From: a virus
Reading direction: 5' to 3' (one strand)
Length of the DNA: 39,887 nt
IMG/VR virus record: IMGVR_UViG_3300025168_000212
Coordinates: 1-39,887 of that record
Position numbers and translations under genes: made by a program. The notes beneath the pieces were generated by a model. That model did not search any database, had not been told where the DNA came from, and saw only the letters and a program-made list of their open reading frames with translations. This document shows, piece after piece, positions 17,275-24,166 of this stretch (its first letter is position 1; each line of letters starts with the position of its first letter).

Positions 17275-18230
17275 GAATCCATCGCCGTCATCACGCATCG
17301 ACCCAGTACCTCCGATACTATTGGACATACCGCATTACCAGCTTGCTTGTAGAAACTTGATTGTGTCTTACCTTGAAATGGATGATCATCTGGAAAGCCT
17401 TGAAGCTTTGCACACTCACGCCATGTAAGTCTACGACTGTCCTCATCAACAATGAATGGACCAGCATTACCTATCTGTATTGCAGCTACTGTTGTGCTTG
17501 GTTCGTTAGTAATGTCTCTGTATGTACGCTTACCTTCTGGCTCCCTTGGATTAGTACCACCACCTATGATTGTAGTGTTGATACCAAGAGCTGTACCTAT
17601 GCTGACCCATGGCTCCATAGATGCACCAAACATTCTCTGTTGATTTACTTTGTCTTTAGAGCAATGAGTCTTCTGTGGCCATGGTATTGGTCTCGGTCCT
17701 GCTACTAAGAACACTCTCTTCCTATGCTGTGCTACACCGAAGTCTGCAGCATTCAGCATCACAGTACCTAACCATTTAAACCTCTTCTTAAACTGTGGCT
17801 GTATCCATCCTTCCCAGTAACAACCTGCACAAGAGAATATGTCTGTTCGATCACAGTCAATATTATGGTACGTCATCCCTGGTACATTCTCACAGATGAC
17901 GTACTCTGGCCCCATGCCTCTACTGTGTAGATGATCAATGACATCGAGTGTCCATGGCCAACCATTACGATCATCCAATGCACCTTGTCTTTTACCTGCA
18001 TGACTGAATGCCTGGCATGGTGGTGATGCCCACATCAAGTCTACATGATTGAGATTGTCGTAGTGAATGAAGTGCCTGACATCACCATGAATACCTGGCA
18101 GTCCTGCTGCTACCAACGTAGATGCTGCATCCTCGTCCCACTCTACACAGAGATCATGATGAAACCCAGCATTGCGTAGACCAATAGATGCACCGCCTGC
18201 ACCTGCAAATAAGTCAATGGTTGTTCTCAT
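17271..18230 (-). CDS. C5 cytosine DNA methyltransferase
   Basis: From MRTTIDLFAGAGG the 319-residue enzyme shows the ordered motifs of m5C methyltransferases: I (DLFAGAGG, 6-13, S-adenosylmethionine binding), IV (SPPCQAF, catalytic Cys72), VI (ENVPG, 114-118), VIII (QHRKRVF, 168-174), and C-terminal IX/X (RRLTWRECAKLQGFP ... QAGNAV). The target-recognition region lies between VIII and IX. The start at 18230 places motif I at the normal distance; an ATG at 18254 is possible. The frame extends to 18482, but that part translates tandem repeats. It probably protects phage DNA from host restriction; no restriction enzyme is adjacent. Confidence 0.93.
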   Translation of the reverse strand: MRTTIDLFAGAGGASIGLRNAGFHHDLCVEWDEDAASTLVAAGLPGIHGDVRHFIHYDNLNHVDLMWASPPCQAFSHAGKRQGALDDRNGWPWTLDVIDHLHSRGMGPEYVICENVPGMTYHNIDCDRTDIFSCAGCYWEGWIQPQFKKRFKWLGTVMLNAADFGVAQHRKRVFLVAGPRPIPWPQKTHCSKDKVNQQRMFGASMEPWVSIGTALGINTTIIGGGTNPREPEGKRTYRDITNEPSTTVAAIQIGNAGPFIVDEDSRRLTWRECAKLQGFPDDHPFQGKTQSSFYKQAGNAVCPIVSEVLGRCVMTAMDS

Positions 18231-18270
18231 ACTGAACACAATATTGCACGACATCTTGATTTGCAACAAT

Positions 18271-18288
18271 GCCCTATCATTAGCAGGG
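18271..18288 (+). repeat. Isolated copy of the GCCCTATCA...GGG core
   Basis: GCCCTATCATTAGCAGGG matches the core of the intergenic elements at 19.3-22.7 kb (CCCT pairing with AGGG around an ATCA-containing loop), but it lacks the upstream hairpin and the CG tract. It lies upstream of the methyltransferase start, inside the divergent control region. Confidence 0.5.
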
Positions 18289-18370
18289 TACATCCCAAGA
18301 CTGAATCGGAAAGAAGGTCCGTAGGACTCCATTGTATTCCGCTGCACCCCTCCACCACCGATGGGACCGC

Positions 18371-18434
18371 TTGGGTCGTTGGGTCGTTGGGTGGTTGGGT
18401 TGTTGGGTGGCTGGGTTGTTGGGTGGTTGGGTCT
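18371..18434 (+). repeat. Eight tandem 8-bp repeats, consensus TTGGGTNG
   Basis: Eight adjacent units, each carrying GGG at the same place, give a run of eight G3 tracts separated by five bases on the plus strand. It lies in the 375-base gap between the divergent methyltransferase (18230) and the first rightward gene (18606). The pattern is compatible with initiator iterons or with G-quadruplex formation. Translation of the minus strand here gives only a Pro/Thr/Asn repeat with no similarity to methyltransferases. Confidence 0.95.
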
Positions 18435-18449
18435 GATAGGGAAACCGGT

Positions 18450-18485
18450 GGAGATGGGTTCCAATATGGAGATGGGAGTCAATAT
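18450..18485 (+). repeat. Two tandem 18-bp repeats in the divergent region
   Basis: GGAGATGGGTTCCAATAT (18450-18467) is followed at once by GGAGATGGGAGTCAATAT (18468-18485), identical at 15 of 18 positions. Together with the eight 8-bp repeats just upstream they form a repeat array between divergent transcription units, the usual architecture of a replication origin or regulator-binding region. Confidence 0.85.
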
Positions 18486-18546
18486 CGATATGTGTGTTCT
18501 CTTGACATTTCTCTGACATCCTGTTCACCCTGGAGCCTACAGAACG

Positions 18547-18555
18547 TGGTATAAA
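18547..18555 (+). promoter_or_regulatory. Extended -10 promoter for the first rightward gene
   Basis: TGGTATAAA fits an extended -10 element (TGnTATAAT). A weak -35-like TTCACC lies 20 bases upstream and a consensus TTGACA lies at 18502-18507, too far away for the same promoter. Transcription from here would start near 18562, after the GTG at 18561, which supports the downstream ATG. Confidence 0.4.
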
Positions 18556-18605
18556 TAGAAGTGCCGGGAACCAAACAAACAAACCCCGGCCACATGGAGA
18601 AACAA

Positions 18606-18827
18606 ATGGACAAAAAGCCAACCACAAAACCAGTGCAGCAACGAACAAACGGGGGGACCACCTACCAGCTATTCGAATGCGGAGAACTTTGGACTACTGG
18701 CGAATATGGGTATCATTGCGGATATGTGAGTAACCCCGAGAACATAGATTACGCGATTGACGTACATGAGGAAGAGATGAGAGTCCTCATGGCTCAAACG
18801 GCTGAAGAGGTTTTGTACTGCGAATAG
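18606..18827 (+). CDS. Unrecognised early protein (73 aa)
   Basis: The start at 18606 is preferred because GGAG lies 6 bases upstream; ATG 18594 and GTG 18561 are alternatives. The product has a Lys/Thr-rich N-terminus and an acidic C-terminus, with a central aromatic/Cys segment (FECGELWTTGEYGYHCGYV). As the first gene rightward of the repeat array it is likely among the earliest expressed. No function is assigned. Confidence 0.65.
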   Translation: MDKKPTTKPVQQRTNGGTTYQLFECGELWTTGEYGYHCGYVSNPENIDYAIDVHEEEMRVLMAQTAEEVLYCE

Positions 18828-18900
18828 GAAGGAACACGGTTTCGGGTCTCCGTTCAAAGGGCCCACTTTCAAACCACAAACAAAAAATGGAGAAACCACG

Positions 18901-19338
18901 ATGGGAAACTTTGAAGAACGATTCAATAAACTGGAGAAGATGGTATCGGAACTCTGCACCGCTGCAGAAGAACCGTCCTGGGATGAGTCAGACCAGGATC
19001 ACCAGCGTATTGAATACGAGCGAAGACAATCAGAAAGCTCGGACTATCCAACGTCCGATGAACTTCGGAAGACTGAACAGGTGTTCAATGCATGGAGCAA
19101 CGCACTTCTCACCGCGCCGACCGACAAAGAAGGCATCCGCCTAACGGAAGATACGATGAGTCTTCAGGACTATGAGTTTGAGATTGATGTCGAAGGTACA
19201 ACCGTCTACATCACAAGAGACATTGAGGCTGACAACGCATCCGCTGTCCTACAGTACACCGATGTAGTTCATTGCATGTCGGAGATTGAACTTCGACGAT
19301 TGCTGAAGTGGGTCGAATATAGCCTCTCGAAGAAATAG
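18901..19338 (+). CDS. Unrecognised acidic early protein (145 aa)
   Basis: The protein has an N-terminal coiled-coil-like helix (FEERFNKLEKMVSELCTAAEE), a charged linker and a C-terminal part with beta strands (YEFEIDVEGTTVYITRDIEA). GGAG lies 8 bases before the ATG in the leader type shared by this region. Small acidic early proteins of phages often bind host proteins or mimic DNA, but nothing here proves that. Confidence 0.7.
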   Translation: MGNFEERFNKLEKMVSELCTAAEEPSWDESDQDHQRIEYERRQSESSDYPTSDELRKTEQVFNAWSNALLTAPTDKEGIRLTEDTMSLQDYEFEIDVEGTTVYITRDIEADNASAVLQYTDVVHCMSEIELRRLLKWVEYSLSKK

Positions 19339-19348
19339 CCAAACAACC

Positions 19349-19420
19349 GACCGCCACCCTTCGGGGTGGCGGTCCCCTGGAGCCCTATCACAGAAGGGAG
19401 CGCACGCGCACGCGCACGCA
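19349..19420 (+). repeat. Intergenic hairpin/CG-tract element, copy 1
   Basis: A perfect 11-bp stem capped by TTCG (19349-19374) is followed by GCCCTATCA at 19382, a CCCT/AGGG mini-hairpin, GAGCGCACGCGC and further CG/CA steps to 19420. There is no T tract, so it is not a standard terminator. It separates the 145-aa gene from the next promoter. Confidence 0.85.
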
Positions 19421-19438
19421 TAATCACACACAAAAACG

Positions 19439-19467
19439 TTGACACGCAGCAAACAGTAGACTAAGTA
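19439..19467 (+). promoter_or_regulatory. Possible sigma70-like promoter for the 214-aa gene
   Basis: TTGACA at 19439-19444 is a perfect -35 box. The hexamer at 17-base spacing (TAAGTA) is poor; a better -10-like TAGACT occurs twice at 12- and 21-base spacing. The second TAGACT is followed by ACAG exactly as in the promoter at 25602. The box assignment is therefore uncertain. Confidence 0.4.
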
Positions 19468-19506
19468 GACTACAGGTGAATCAACCCCGCAAAATGGAAA
19501 AACCAC

Positions 19507-20151
19507 ATGACCACCAAAACCAAACAACTCACAAACTCGGTAGACAATGCCCACGGGCGATTTGCCCACATTCACGGATACATCGACAAAACGGGCAAGC
19601 GTTCAAAGATTGTAGAGATTCGAGTCGGGGCTTCTCACGGCTATCAACTGGAGCAGGCGATAGCCCGCGCGGATATGCTGAACGAAGAAGCTATGGCAGA
19701 AAAGTATGGCATCAATATCACAGAGGCACAGAAGGCGATAGCCCGCAAAATGGAATCATGGAACCGTAGCCTCGAAGGCACACAGAAAAAACGCGCGGAC
19801 CACACAACGACACTCGGAGCAACGAAGACAGGTATCGGGGTCGTCAAGTTAGACAAACATCAAACCAGTATCATCATATCCGGCTACAAGTTGTGGGTGA
19901 AGTATGACGAAGAGACCCTACCCGTCAACGATAGTGCGGACGGACACAAGCGGTTCAAGCGTCACCTTGACAGCTACGTCGCATATCGGAACTACACCCT
20001 GAACCCGTTCGGTGCTGCAGTCAATGCCCCCGATACAGGTATTGGACCCGTGCAATACGGTCCGAACTTCGAGAAGGTATCCATCCAAGGTCTAACCTTG
20101 AACCCTTTGGACATATTCTCCATGCTGGAAGAGCTACGCACAGCAGCGTAA
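19507..20151 (+). CDS. Unrecognised early protein (214 aa)
   Basis: The product is basic in its first half, with two related helices (QLEQAIARADMLNEE near 48-62 and TEAQKAIARKMESWN near 72-86), and becomes beta-rich after residue 110. The ATG lies in the ACCAC leader shared by neighbouring genes. It is followed directly by an intrinsic terminator at 20162, so it forms a single-gene unit. No family is recognised. Confidence 0.7.
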   Translation: MTTKTKQLTNSVDNAHGRFAHIHGYIDKTGKRSKIVEIRVGASHGYQLEQAIARADMLNEEAMAEKYGINITEAQKAIARKMESWNRSLEGTQKKRADHTTTLGATKTGIGVVKLDKHQTSIIISGYKLWVKYDEETLPVNDSADGHKRFKRHLDSYVAYRNYTLNPFGAAVNAPDTGIGPVQYGPNFEKVSIQGLTLNPLDIFSMLEELRTAA

Positions 20152-20161
20152 ATATCCAGTC

Positions 20162-20198
20162 GGGTCGGTGGTGGTGGTTTGCCACCGGCCCATTTTTT
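20162..20198 (+). terminator. Intrinsic terminator after the 214-aa gene
   Basis: A 10-bp stem (GGGTCGGTGG at 20162-20171 with CCACCGGCCC at 20182-20191, one G-T pair) encloses a 10-base loop and is followed by ATTTTTT. It lies 11 bases after the stop codon. The T run merges directly into the leader of the next gene with no visible promoter between, so it may act as an attenuator. Confidence 0.85.
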
Positions 20199-20224
20199 AC
20201 ACCACAAACAAGAGAGCACTACAA

Positions 20225-20629
20225 ATGAACACTTTACACGAAATGATATCTACAATCGGAACCGATGCCATGAGTCGATACGATTTCAGCCAAACCAGGA
20301 CCCGAGACGATGGTTCTAAAATAGACGACTACTTCACTATGGAGGGTAGCCGATACACCTTCGACGGGCTTTTATCTTCAGTTGAAGGCTGGGAACAATT
20401 CGATACAAATCAAGACAGACACGGCATCTTTGGGATTTGGATTAATCGAGATAAGTCCATGACTGTTACCTATGTTGAGGGTGAGCTACAAGTCAAGTAT
20501 GAGATACCAGACATGGATATAGAATATCAATCACTTGTCGATTACCATGGACCTCCACCGCCTGCATTTACTGTCTACGATGCAGACGGGACCGTAACAG
20601 AGCACTACTCGAGACCACTCCATGGATAG
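20225..20629 (+). CDS. Unrecognised acidic early protein (134 aa)
   Basis: The ATG at 20225 follows a leader (CACCACAAACAAGAGAGC) shared with other early genes; a longer in-frame start at 20168 lies inside the terminator stem and is rejected. The protein is acidic, with alternating short strands and turns (YDFSQTRTRDDGSK, DGLLSSVEGWEQFDT, FTVYDADGTVTEHY). No motif is recognised. Its stop lies inside the start of the next small gene. Confidence 0.65.
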   Translation: MNTLHEMISTIGTDAMSRYDFSQTRTRDDGSKIDDYFTMEGSRYTFDGLLSSVEGWEQFDTNQDRHGIFGIWINRDKSMTVTYVEGELQVKYEIPDMDIEYQSLVDYHGPPPPAFTVYDADGTVTEHYSRPLHG

Positions 20630-20750
20630 ATTCATCATCGAACTGTCAACCGTCATCAATGGGCCCATGGGCCTGCTATGGATAATGGCTTGCACGTATA
20701 TCATCATAGGATGCTGCAGCATGCGAGCTCGCAAGTATCGTCACCCGTAA
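20622..20750 (+). CDS. Small single-pass membrane protein (42 aa)
   Basis: The ATG overlaps the end of the previous gene by 8 bases. The 42-residue product has a short polar N-terminus, one hydrophobic segment with Cys residues (GLLWIMACTYIIIGCCSM, about residues 17-34) and a basic C-terminus (RARKYRHP), a layout for N-out/C-in insertion. Tight coupling to its neighbour and the plausible membrane topology favour a real gene; a membrane-directed early function such as superinfection exclusion is a guess. Confidence 0.5.
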   Translation: MDRFIIELSTVINGPMGLLWIMACTYIIIGCCSMRARKYRHP

Positions 20751-20804
20751 AGGGTGGCGGTAGCCTGCAGCCCTATCAATGACAGGAGCGCACGCGCGCG
20801 CGCA
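20739..20804 (+). repeat. Intergenic hairpin/CG-tract element, copy 2
   Basis: An 8-bp stem with one G-T pair (20739-20746 with 20752-20759) and a GTAAA loop is followed by GCCCTATCA (20770), a CCT/AGG mini-hairpin and GAGCGCACGCGCGCGCGCAC. The stem starts within the last codons of the 42-aa gene. Confidence 0.85.
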
Positions 20805-20847
20805 CACCGATGGGCACTAAAATAAACACAAAAAAACACACCACACC

Positions 20848-20872
20848 GTTAACCTACGTGTTAACATACAGT
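20848..20872 (+). promoter_or_regulatory. Double GTTAAC site with -10-like TACAGT
   Basis: GTTAAC occurs at 20848-20853 and 20860-20865, followed one base later by TACAGT (20867-20872). GTTAAC also lies inside the -35/-10 spacer of the promoters at 21515 and 32812. No good -35 box is seen at 17 bases, so this may be a regulated promoter. It precedes the gene at 20912. Confidence 0.35.
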
Positions 20873-20911
20873 AACCCGCAAAGGGTTCAAACAACCAAGA
20901 GAACACCACAA

Positions 20912-21259
20912 ATGAAAGTATCACGCAAAACGATTGACCTTAAACTATCCATGCGACCGGGTGAGGATGACAAAACAGTCAAGGCATACCATGTGCTACC
21001 TGGACTATATGCCCACAAGGGCGGGTTTAATGACAGAGCATGGATGCTGACCCACCATAGCGGGTTGAGTGCATCATGCTGCTCATATAAACTCAAAGAG
21101 TGTAGACGAATAGCCGCGATAGTACAGGACATGCATCCTATCGACTGGACCCAAGAGGCGGGAAGCATCGATACAGCCATAGGCGGACTATGGGTCAAGG
21201 CATACATGGCGATAGAAAACGGGTACCCGTTGGACCGCACCGCCCTTGGGATGATGTAA
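20912..21259 (+). CDS. Unrecognised early protein (115 aa)
   Basis: The ATG at 20912 is preceded by an AAGAGAACACCACAA leader; an in-frame ATG at 20813 lies at the end of the CG tract and is rejected. The protein is rather hydrophobic for this region, with conserved-looking segments YHVLPGLYAHKGG and DTAIGGLWVKAYMAIENG. A Cys pair (SCCSYKLKEC) could bind metal. No family is recognised. Confidence 0.65.
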   Translation: MKVSRKTIDLKLSMRPGEDDKTVKAYHVLPGLYAHKGGFNDRAWMLTHHSGLSASCCSYKLKECRRIAAIVQDMHPIDWTQEAGSIDTAIGGLWVKAYMAIENGYPLDRTALGMM

Positions 21260-21402
21260 TGGAACGCGACAACGCTGAACTTATAGAGTTCCAACTATCC
21301 AGCCTACTGCTACTGACCTGGATAACTATCACGTCGATAGGCGAAGAGAATATCTACTTTACGACATGCGATGGCGCTCGCGGCTTTGTGAAGGTTCTAT
21401 GA
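21259..21402 (+). CDS. Small protein with a hydrophobic segment (47 aa)
   Basis: The ATG overlaps the preceding stop (TAATG). A short acidic N-terminus is followed by a hydrophobic stretch (LSSLLLLTWITITSIG, about residues 13-28) and a mixed C-terminus (NIYFTTCDGARGFVKVL). It may be membrane-associated. Evidence for the gene is the stop-start coupling and its intact frame up to the next repeat element. Confidence 0.5.
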   Translation: MERDNAELIEFQLSSLLLLTWITITSIGEENIYFTTCDGARGFVKVL

Positions 21403-21406
21403 AGCA

Positions 21407-21452
21407 GGCCCTTCGGGGCCCTATCAACGATGGGAGCGAACGCGCGCGCGCA
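21407..21452 (+). repeat. Intergenic hairpin/CG-tract element, copy 3
   Basis: GGCCC-TTCG-GGGCC (21407-21420) merges into GCCCTATCAACGATGGG (core at 21418), then AGCGAACGCGCGCGCGCAC. The tetraloop hairpin and the core share bases, so only one of the two hairpins can form at a time. Confidence 0.85.
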
Positions 21453-21514
21453 CCGATGCCAACCGCCCCAAAAACGGGGAGATCGGACCACACAAGATAA
21501 TCGAACAAAAATAC

Positions 21515-21543
21515 TTGACCCCGTTAACCTGACGCACTACACT
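21515..21543 (+). promoter_or_regulatory. Sigma70-like promoter for the Gp88-like gene
   Basis: TTGACC (21515-21520), a 17-base spacer containing GTTAAC, and TACACT (21538-21543). The expected transcript starts just before the ACACCACAAACAGAGAGAGC leader and the ATG at 21583. Confidence 0.65.
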
Positions 21544-21582
21544 GTATAAAGTTAATACACCACAAACAGAGAGAGCACCACA

Positions 21583-22212
21583 ATGAAACTTAAAGACGCA
21601 CGAACTGTCACCGGCCACAAATCCGGTCTCGGTAAACCTTCAAAGATGCCCGGCTATTCCACATCGATACCCGCGCAAGCGTGCAAGGTGGGCGCAAAGC
21701 TTGCAAAGGTGGCCGGGTCAGTATGCTCATCCTGCTATGCCATGAAGGGACACTATATGTTCCCAAGCGTCAAGGCAGGACTGCAACGAAGGCTTGACGC
21801 CTTGCACAACCCGCAATGGGTTGAAGGCATGACCACACTAGTGGGCCACTATACAGACCCGTCCGACCCATACTTCCGTATCCATGACAGCGGCGACTTC
21901 CAAAGCGTAGAACACTTGCTCAACTGGGTAGCCGTTGCGCGTGCGCTTCCATGGGTCAAGTTCTGGGCGCCATCTCGCGAGGTGGCCATGGTCAAGATGG
22001 CGCGCGCTATGGCGGGTGACTGGCCTTCAAACCTTGTTGTCCGGGTATCGGCGCCAATGATTGGCAAACCATTGGAGGTGTCCGGTCCAACGTCAAGCGT
22101 TGACGTTGACGGGGGCAATCAATGCCCAGCGCCTACGCAGGGCAACGAGTGCGGCGACTGTCGCGCGTGTTGGAACCCGACCGTTACCCGTGTCAACTAC
22201 CACAAACATTAA
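21583..22212 (+). CDS. Gp88-like phage protein
   Basis: This 209-residue protein matches my memory of the phage gene product 88 family: an N-terminal region with a Cys cluster (CSSCYAMKGHYMFPSVK, about residues 48-64, preceded by CKVG), a central RIHDSGDFQS motif (about 99-108) followed by an aromatic helix (LLNWVAVARALPWVKFW), and C-terminal cysteines (QCPAPTQGNECGDCRACW) that look like a zinc or iron-sulfur site. The biochemical function of the family is unknown to me. It has its own promoter and the shared early leader. A Cys-rich cluster plus an invariant H-D-S-G-D suggests an enzyme. Confidence 0.8.
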   Translation: MKLKDARTVTGHKSGLGKPSKMPGYSTSIPAQACKVGAKLAKVAGSVCSSCYAMKGHYMFPSVKAGLQRRLDALHNPQWVEGMTTLVGHYTDPSDPYFRIHDSGDFQSVEHLLNWVAVARALPWVKFWAPSREVAMVKMARAMAGDWPSNLVVRVSAPMIGKPLEVSGPTSSVDVDGGNQCPAPTQGNECGDCRACWNPTVTRVNYHKH

Positions 22213-22293
22213 CAACAAACGGGGGGGGCAACCCCCCACAGAGTACGCCACTAACTGGCGCAACCAAGTCTATAAATATTCAGGAGGTGCATA

Positions 22294-22542
22294 ATGCGCA
22301 AGATCCACTACACACACACCATCACACGAACGATAGAAATAGAGGTCGAGTGTGTTCTTTACCCGGACTATGGCGAAGCCGAAATACTCAAGGCCATTGA
22401 CTGTGAGACCGGTAAACCTATCGAGCTCGAAGACCACGAAGAGGAAGAGTGTGTCAACGATGGCGCCGCTGAGCACATGCAAGGCATGGCAGACGACGAA
22501 GCAGACCGCCGATACGAAGACCGCAAACTTGGAGATGACTGA
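22294..22542 (+). CDS. Unrecognised small acidic protein (82 aa)
   Basis: The ATG has a near-perfect AGGAGGT ribosome binding site 6 bases upstream. The first 40 residues look like two or three beta strands (HYTHTITRTIEIEVECVLYP) and the remainder is acidic (LEDHEEEECVNDGAAEHM). It sits between the Gp88-like gene and the fourth repeat element. No function is assigned. Confidence 0.7.
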   Translation: MRKIHYTHTITRTIEIEVECVLYPDYGEAEILKAIDCETGKPIELEDHEEEECVNDGAAEHMQGMADDEADRRYEDRKLGDD

Positions 22543-22614
22543 TAATGGGAATGGGCTGTACAGTCCTGGCGGCTGGGGGTTCGAATGTGGTGTTCTCCCC
22601 CCAGTCGCCTCTAC

Positions 22615-22677
22615 CCCCGAGCGAAAGCTCGGGGCGAATGGGCCCTATCAACAGACGGGCGCGCGCGCGCACGCGCC
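22615..22677 (+). repeat. Intergenic hairpin/CG-tract element, copy 4
   Basis: A perfect 8-bp stem with a GAAA tetraloop (22615-22634) is followed by GCCCTATCAACAGACGGGC (core at 22642) and alternating CG to 22677. Here the mini-hairpin is GCCC/GGGC rather than CCCT/AGGG, so the pairing shape is kept while the sequence changes. Confidence 0.85.
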
Positions 22678-22767
22678 AACACATGTCCACGAAAACAAAT
22701 CCAATCGTTCTGTACAATGAACGCCCAACTCGACAGGCCGGGTCGAGCAACCAACTAAGGAGACTAA

Positions 22768-23097
22768 GTGAGATCAATATCACTTGAACATTCAATGCAA
22801 ACATTGCAGATCATCGACACACCAATCGAAGGGTACATCATCGGAATCGTTGAGCTCAGGGAATCGCTTCCAACGGGTACGCCCTGCGAAAGCGAAGACT
22901 GGACACACGTACATTCGGCTGGCGGGTTCGGAACGCAAGACATGCTTCTCAATCTCTTCGCCCAAGTAAGCTCACACATCGGTGAGATTTGGGGAAGCGA
23001 TGACGCGAAGAAGCAGGCCATCGAAGAACTGCTCGGGAACGTGAGGCAAGACCTCACCGACGAACGACAAGTTGTTCTCGCCAAACAAACGGCGTAG
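22768..23097 (+). CDS. Unrecognised early protein (109 aa)
   Basis: The GTG start at 22768 has AGGAG 5 bases upstream, a stronger signal than the internal ATG. The product has an N-terminal beta-rich part (QTLQIIDTPIEGYIIGIVEL) and a C-terminal amphipathic helix pair. A TACAAT -10-like hexamer lies at 22712 without a clear -35. No family is recognised. Confidence 0.65.
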   Translation: MRSISLEHSMQTLQIIDTPIEGYIIGIVELRESLPTGTPCESEDWTHVHSAGGFGTQDMLLNLFAQVSSHIGEIWGSDDAKKQAIEELLGNVRQDLTDERQVVLAKQTA

Positions 23098-23441
23098 ACA
23101 CACATAGAGATGGGGGCTGGGTTCGCTCAACTGGCCTCAGTCCCCTCTCTCTCTACTCTTGGCCCGTTGCCTTGCAGCCCTACGCACCCGGCTGCGCTTG
23201 GGGACGCTGCCTGTTTTCGGGTTGTCGGAGCGCCTTTCAACCATGGCCTGCTCCATATGGTAGGTTCTATCTACAAAATGGGCGCGTCCACTTAAAGCTT
23301 GCATCCATACGGCCGGAGTGGCACTCGATATGATCGCCCGCACTAATCGTCCACCATGGGCATCCAGGTCATCAATCCACTCGTCAGCCCTTTGATTGTT
23401 GAGATATCGAGATATGCTGAAAAACTCATTAGGGAGAGAAA

Positions 23442-23897
23442 ATGTCTGATCATTACAGTGACGCGCCTCGTTCTTTACGTTGGAGTCGTTTGATATCAAA
23501 GAATCGTGAGATGCTTCGGGAGGTACCTGTTGGTAGTCTTGAGTCATTTGGTTCTCAGTTGGATGATCATTTAACTGGCCGTTGGATACGTAGCGAGGTT
23601 CAGGCTGGTGCTCTTCGTTTGTACTTACTTTATCGTGAGGTGGAGACATCATGTAATCGTTCTGGAGATTTGGCATCATTTTCGCGCGCTGTTTGTGAGG
23701 AGTCATTCATGGTGTTCAACTATTTGCGTGGAGGTAGTGGAAGGTCGCGGTACACATCTGATCAGTTGCATGGCTGGAGTTGTTTGCTCACCAAGAAGTG
23801 GTTGTCGGATGGTTACCAGGCGCATGTGATTCTTCATCCGAACGGTTCAATCGAGCCGATCGTATCCTCTATTGAGGTGGGGACACCTGATAAGTGA
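23442..23897 (+). CDS. Unrecognised protein (151 aa) with T-rich third codon positions
   Basis: AGGGAGAG lies just before the ATG. The product is basic and helical at the N-terminus (RSLRWSRLISKNREMLREV), with HGWSCLLTKKWLSDGYQAHVILHPNG near the end. Codon use favours CGT, GGT, TTG and TCT, unlike the C-ending codons of the genes on its left, so it may have been acquired separately. The 340 bases before it (23098-23441) hold no rightward gene; a leftward frame covers that stretch but has no credible start. Confidence 0.6.
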   Translation: MSDHYSDAPRSLRWSRLISKNREMLREVPVGSLESFGSQLDDHLTGRWIRSEVQAGALRLYLLYREVETSCNRSGDLASFSRAVCEESFMVFNYLRGGSGRSRYTSDQLHGWSCLLTKKWLSDGYQAHVILHPNGSIEPIVSSIEVGTPDK

Positions 23898-24128
23898 GGT
23901 TCAATGGGTCTTTTTTGGATCTAAAAATCTGCTGTCCCCCCTGGCCCCCTCTTCCCCTATAGAGTACCTTCATATCCATATTCTCTATTTCCATATTATC
24001 TATCTACTCTCTCTCCCATACATACTAAATAAGGTAGGGACAGTAGGGACATTAGAGCAGCACAGCGTTTTACCCGTCCCACAAGGGAGGCCAACCGTCC
24101 CCCTTAGCATCCCACAAAAGTCCTTGAA

Positions 24129-24147
24129 TCGGACAGAATATGTCCGA
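24129..24147 (+). promoter_or_regulatory. Palindromic operator TCGGACA-GAATA-TGTCCGA
   Basis: Perfect 7-bp arms around 5 bases. The inner GGACA-N5-TGTCC is identical in arms and spacing to the site at 36902-36916, which overlaps the promoter of a helix-turn-helix gene. It is centred 29 bases upstream of the TTGACA of the next promoter. There is no T tract, so a terminator is unlikely. Confidence 0.65.
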
Positions 24148-24166
24148 AAATACTTCAATGTTTACC

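Noticed and set aside
18231-18482. N-terminal extension of the methyltransferase frame
   Set aside because: It translates the tandem repeats into a Pro/Thr/Asn low-complexity stretch; motif I at residue 6 from 18230 is the normal position for the family.
19349-19374. Rho-independent terminator at the first TTCG hairpin
   Set aside because: The stem is perfect but is followed by CCCTGGAGCC, not a T run; it is better treated as part of the repeated intergenic element.
22545-22787. 80-codon frame after the 82-aa gene
   Set aside because: It reads through the hairpin, core and CG tract of repeat copy 4, giving Pro/Arg-rich junk, and overlaps the next gene's ribosome site.
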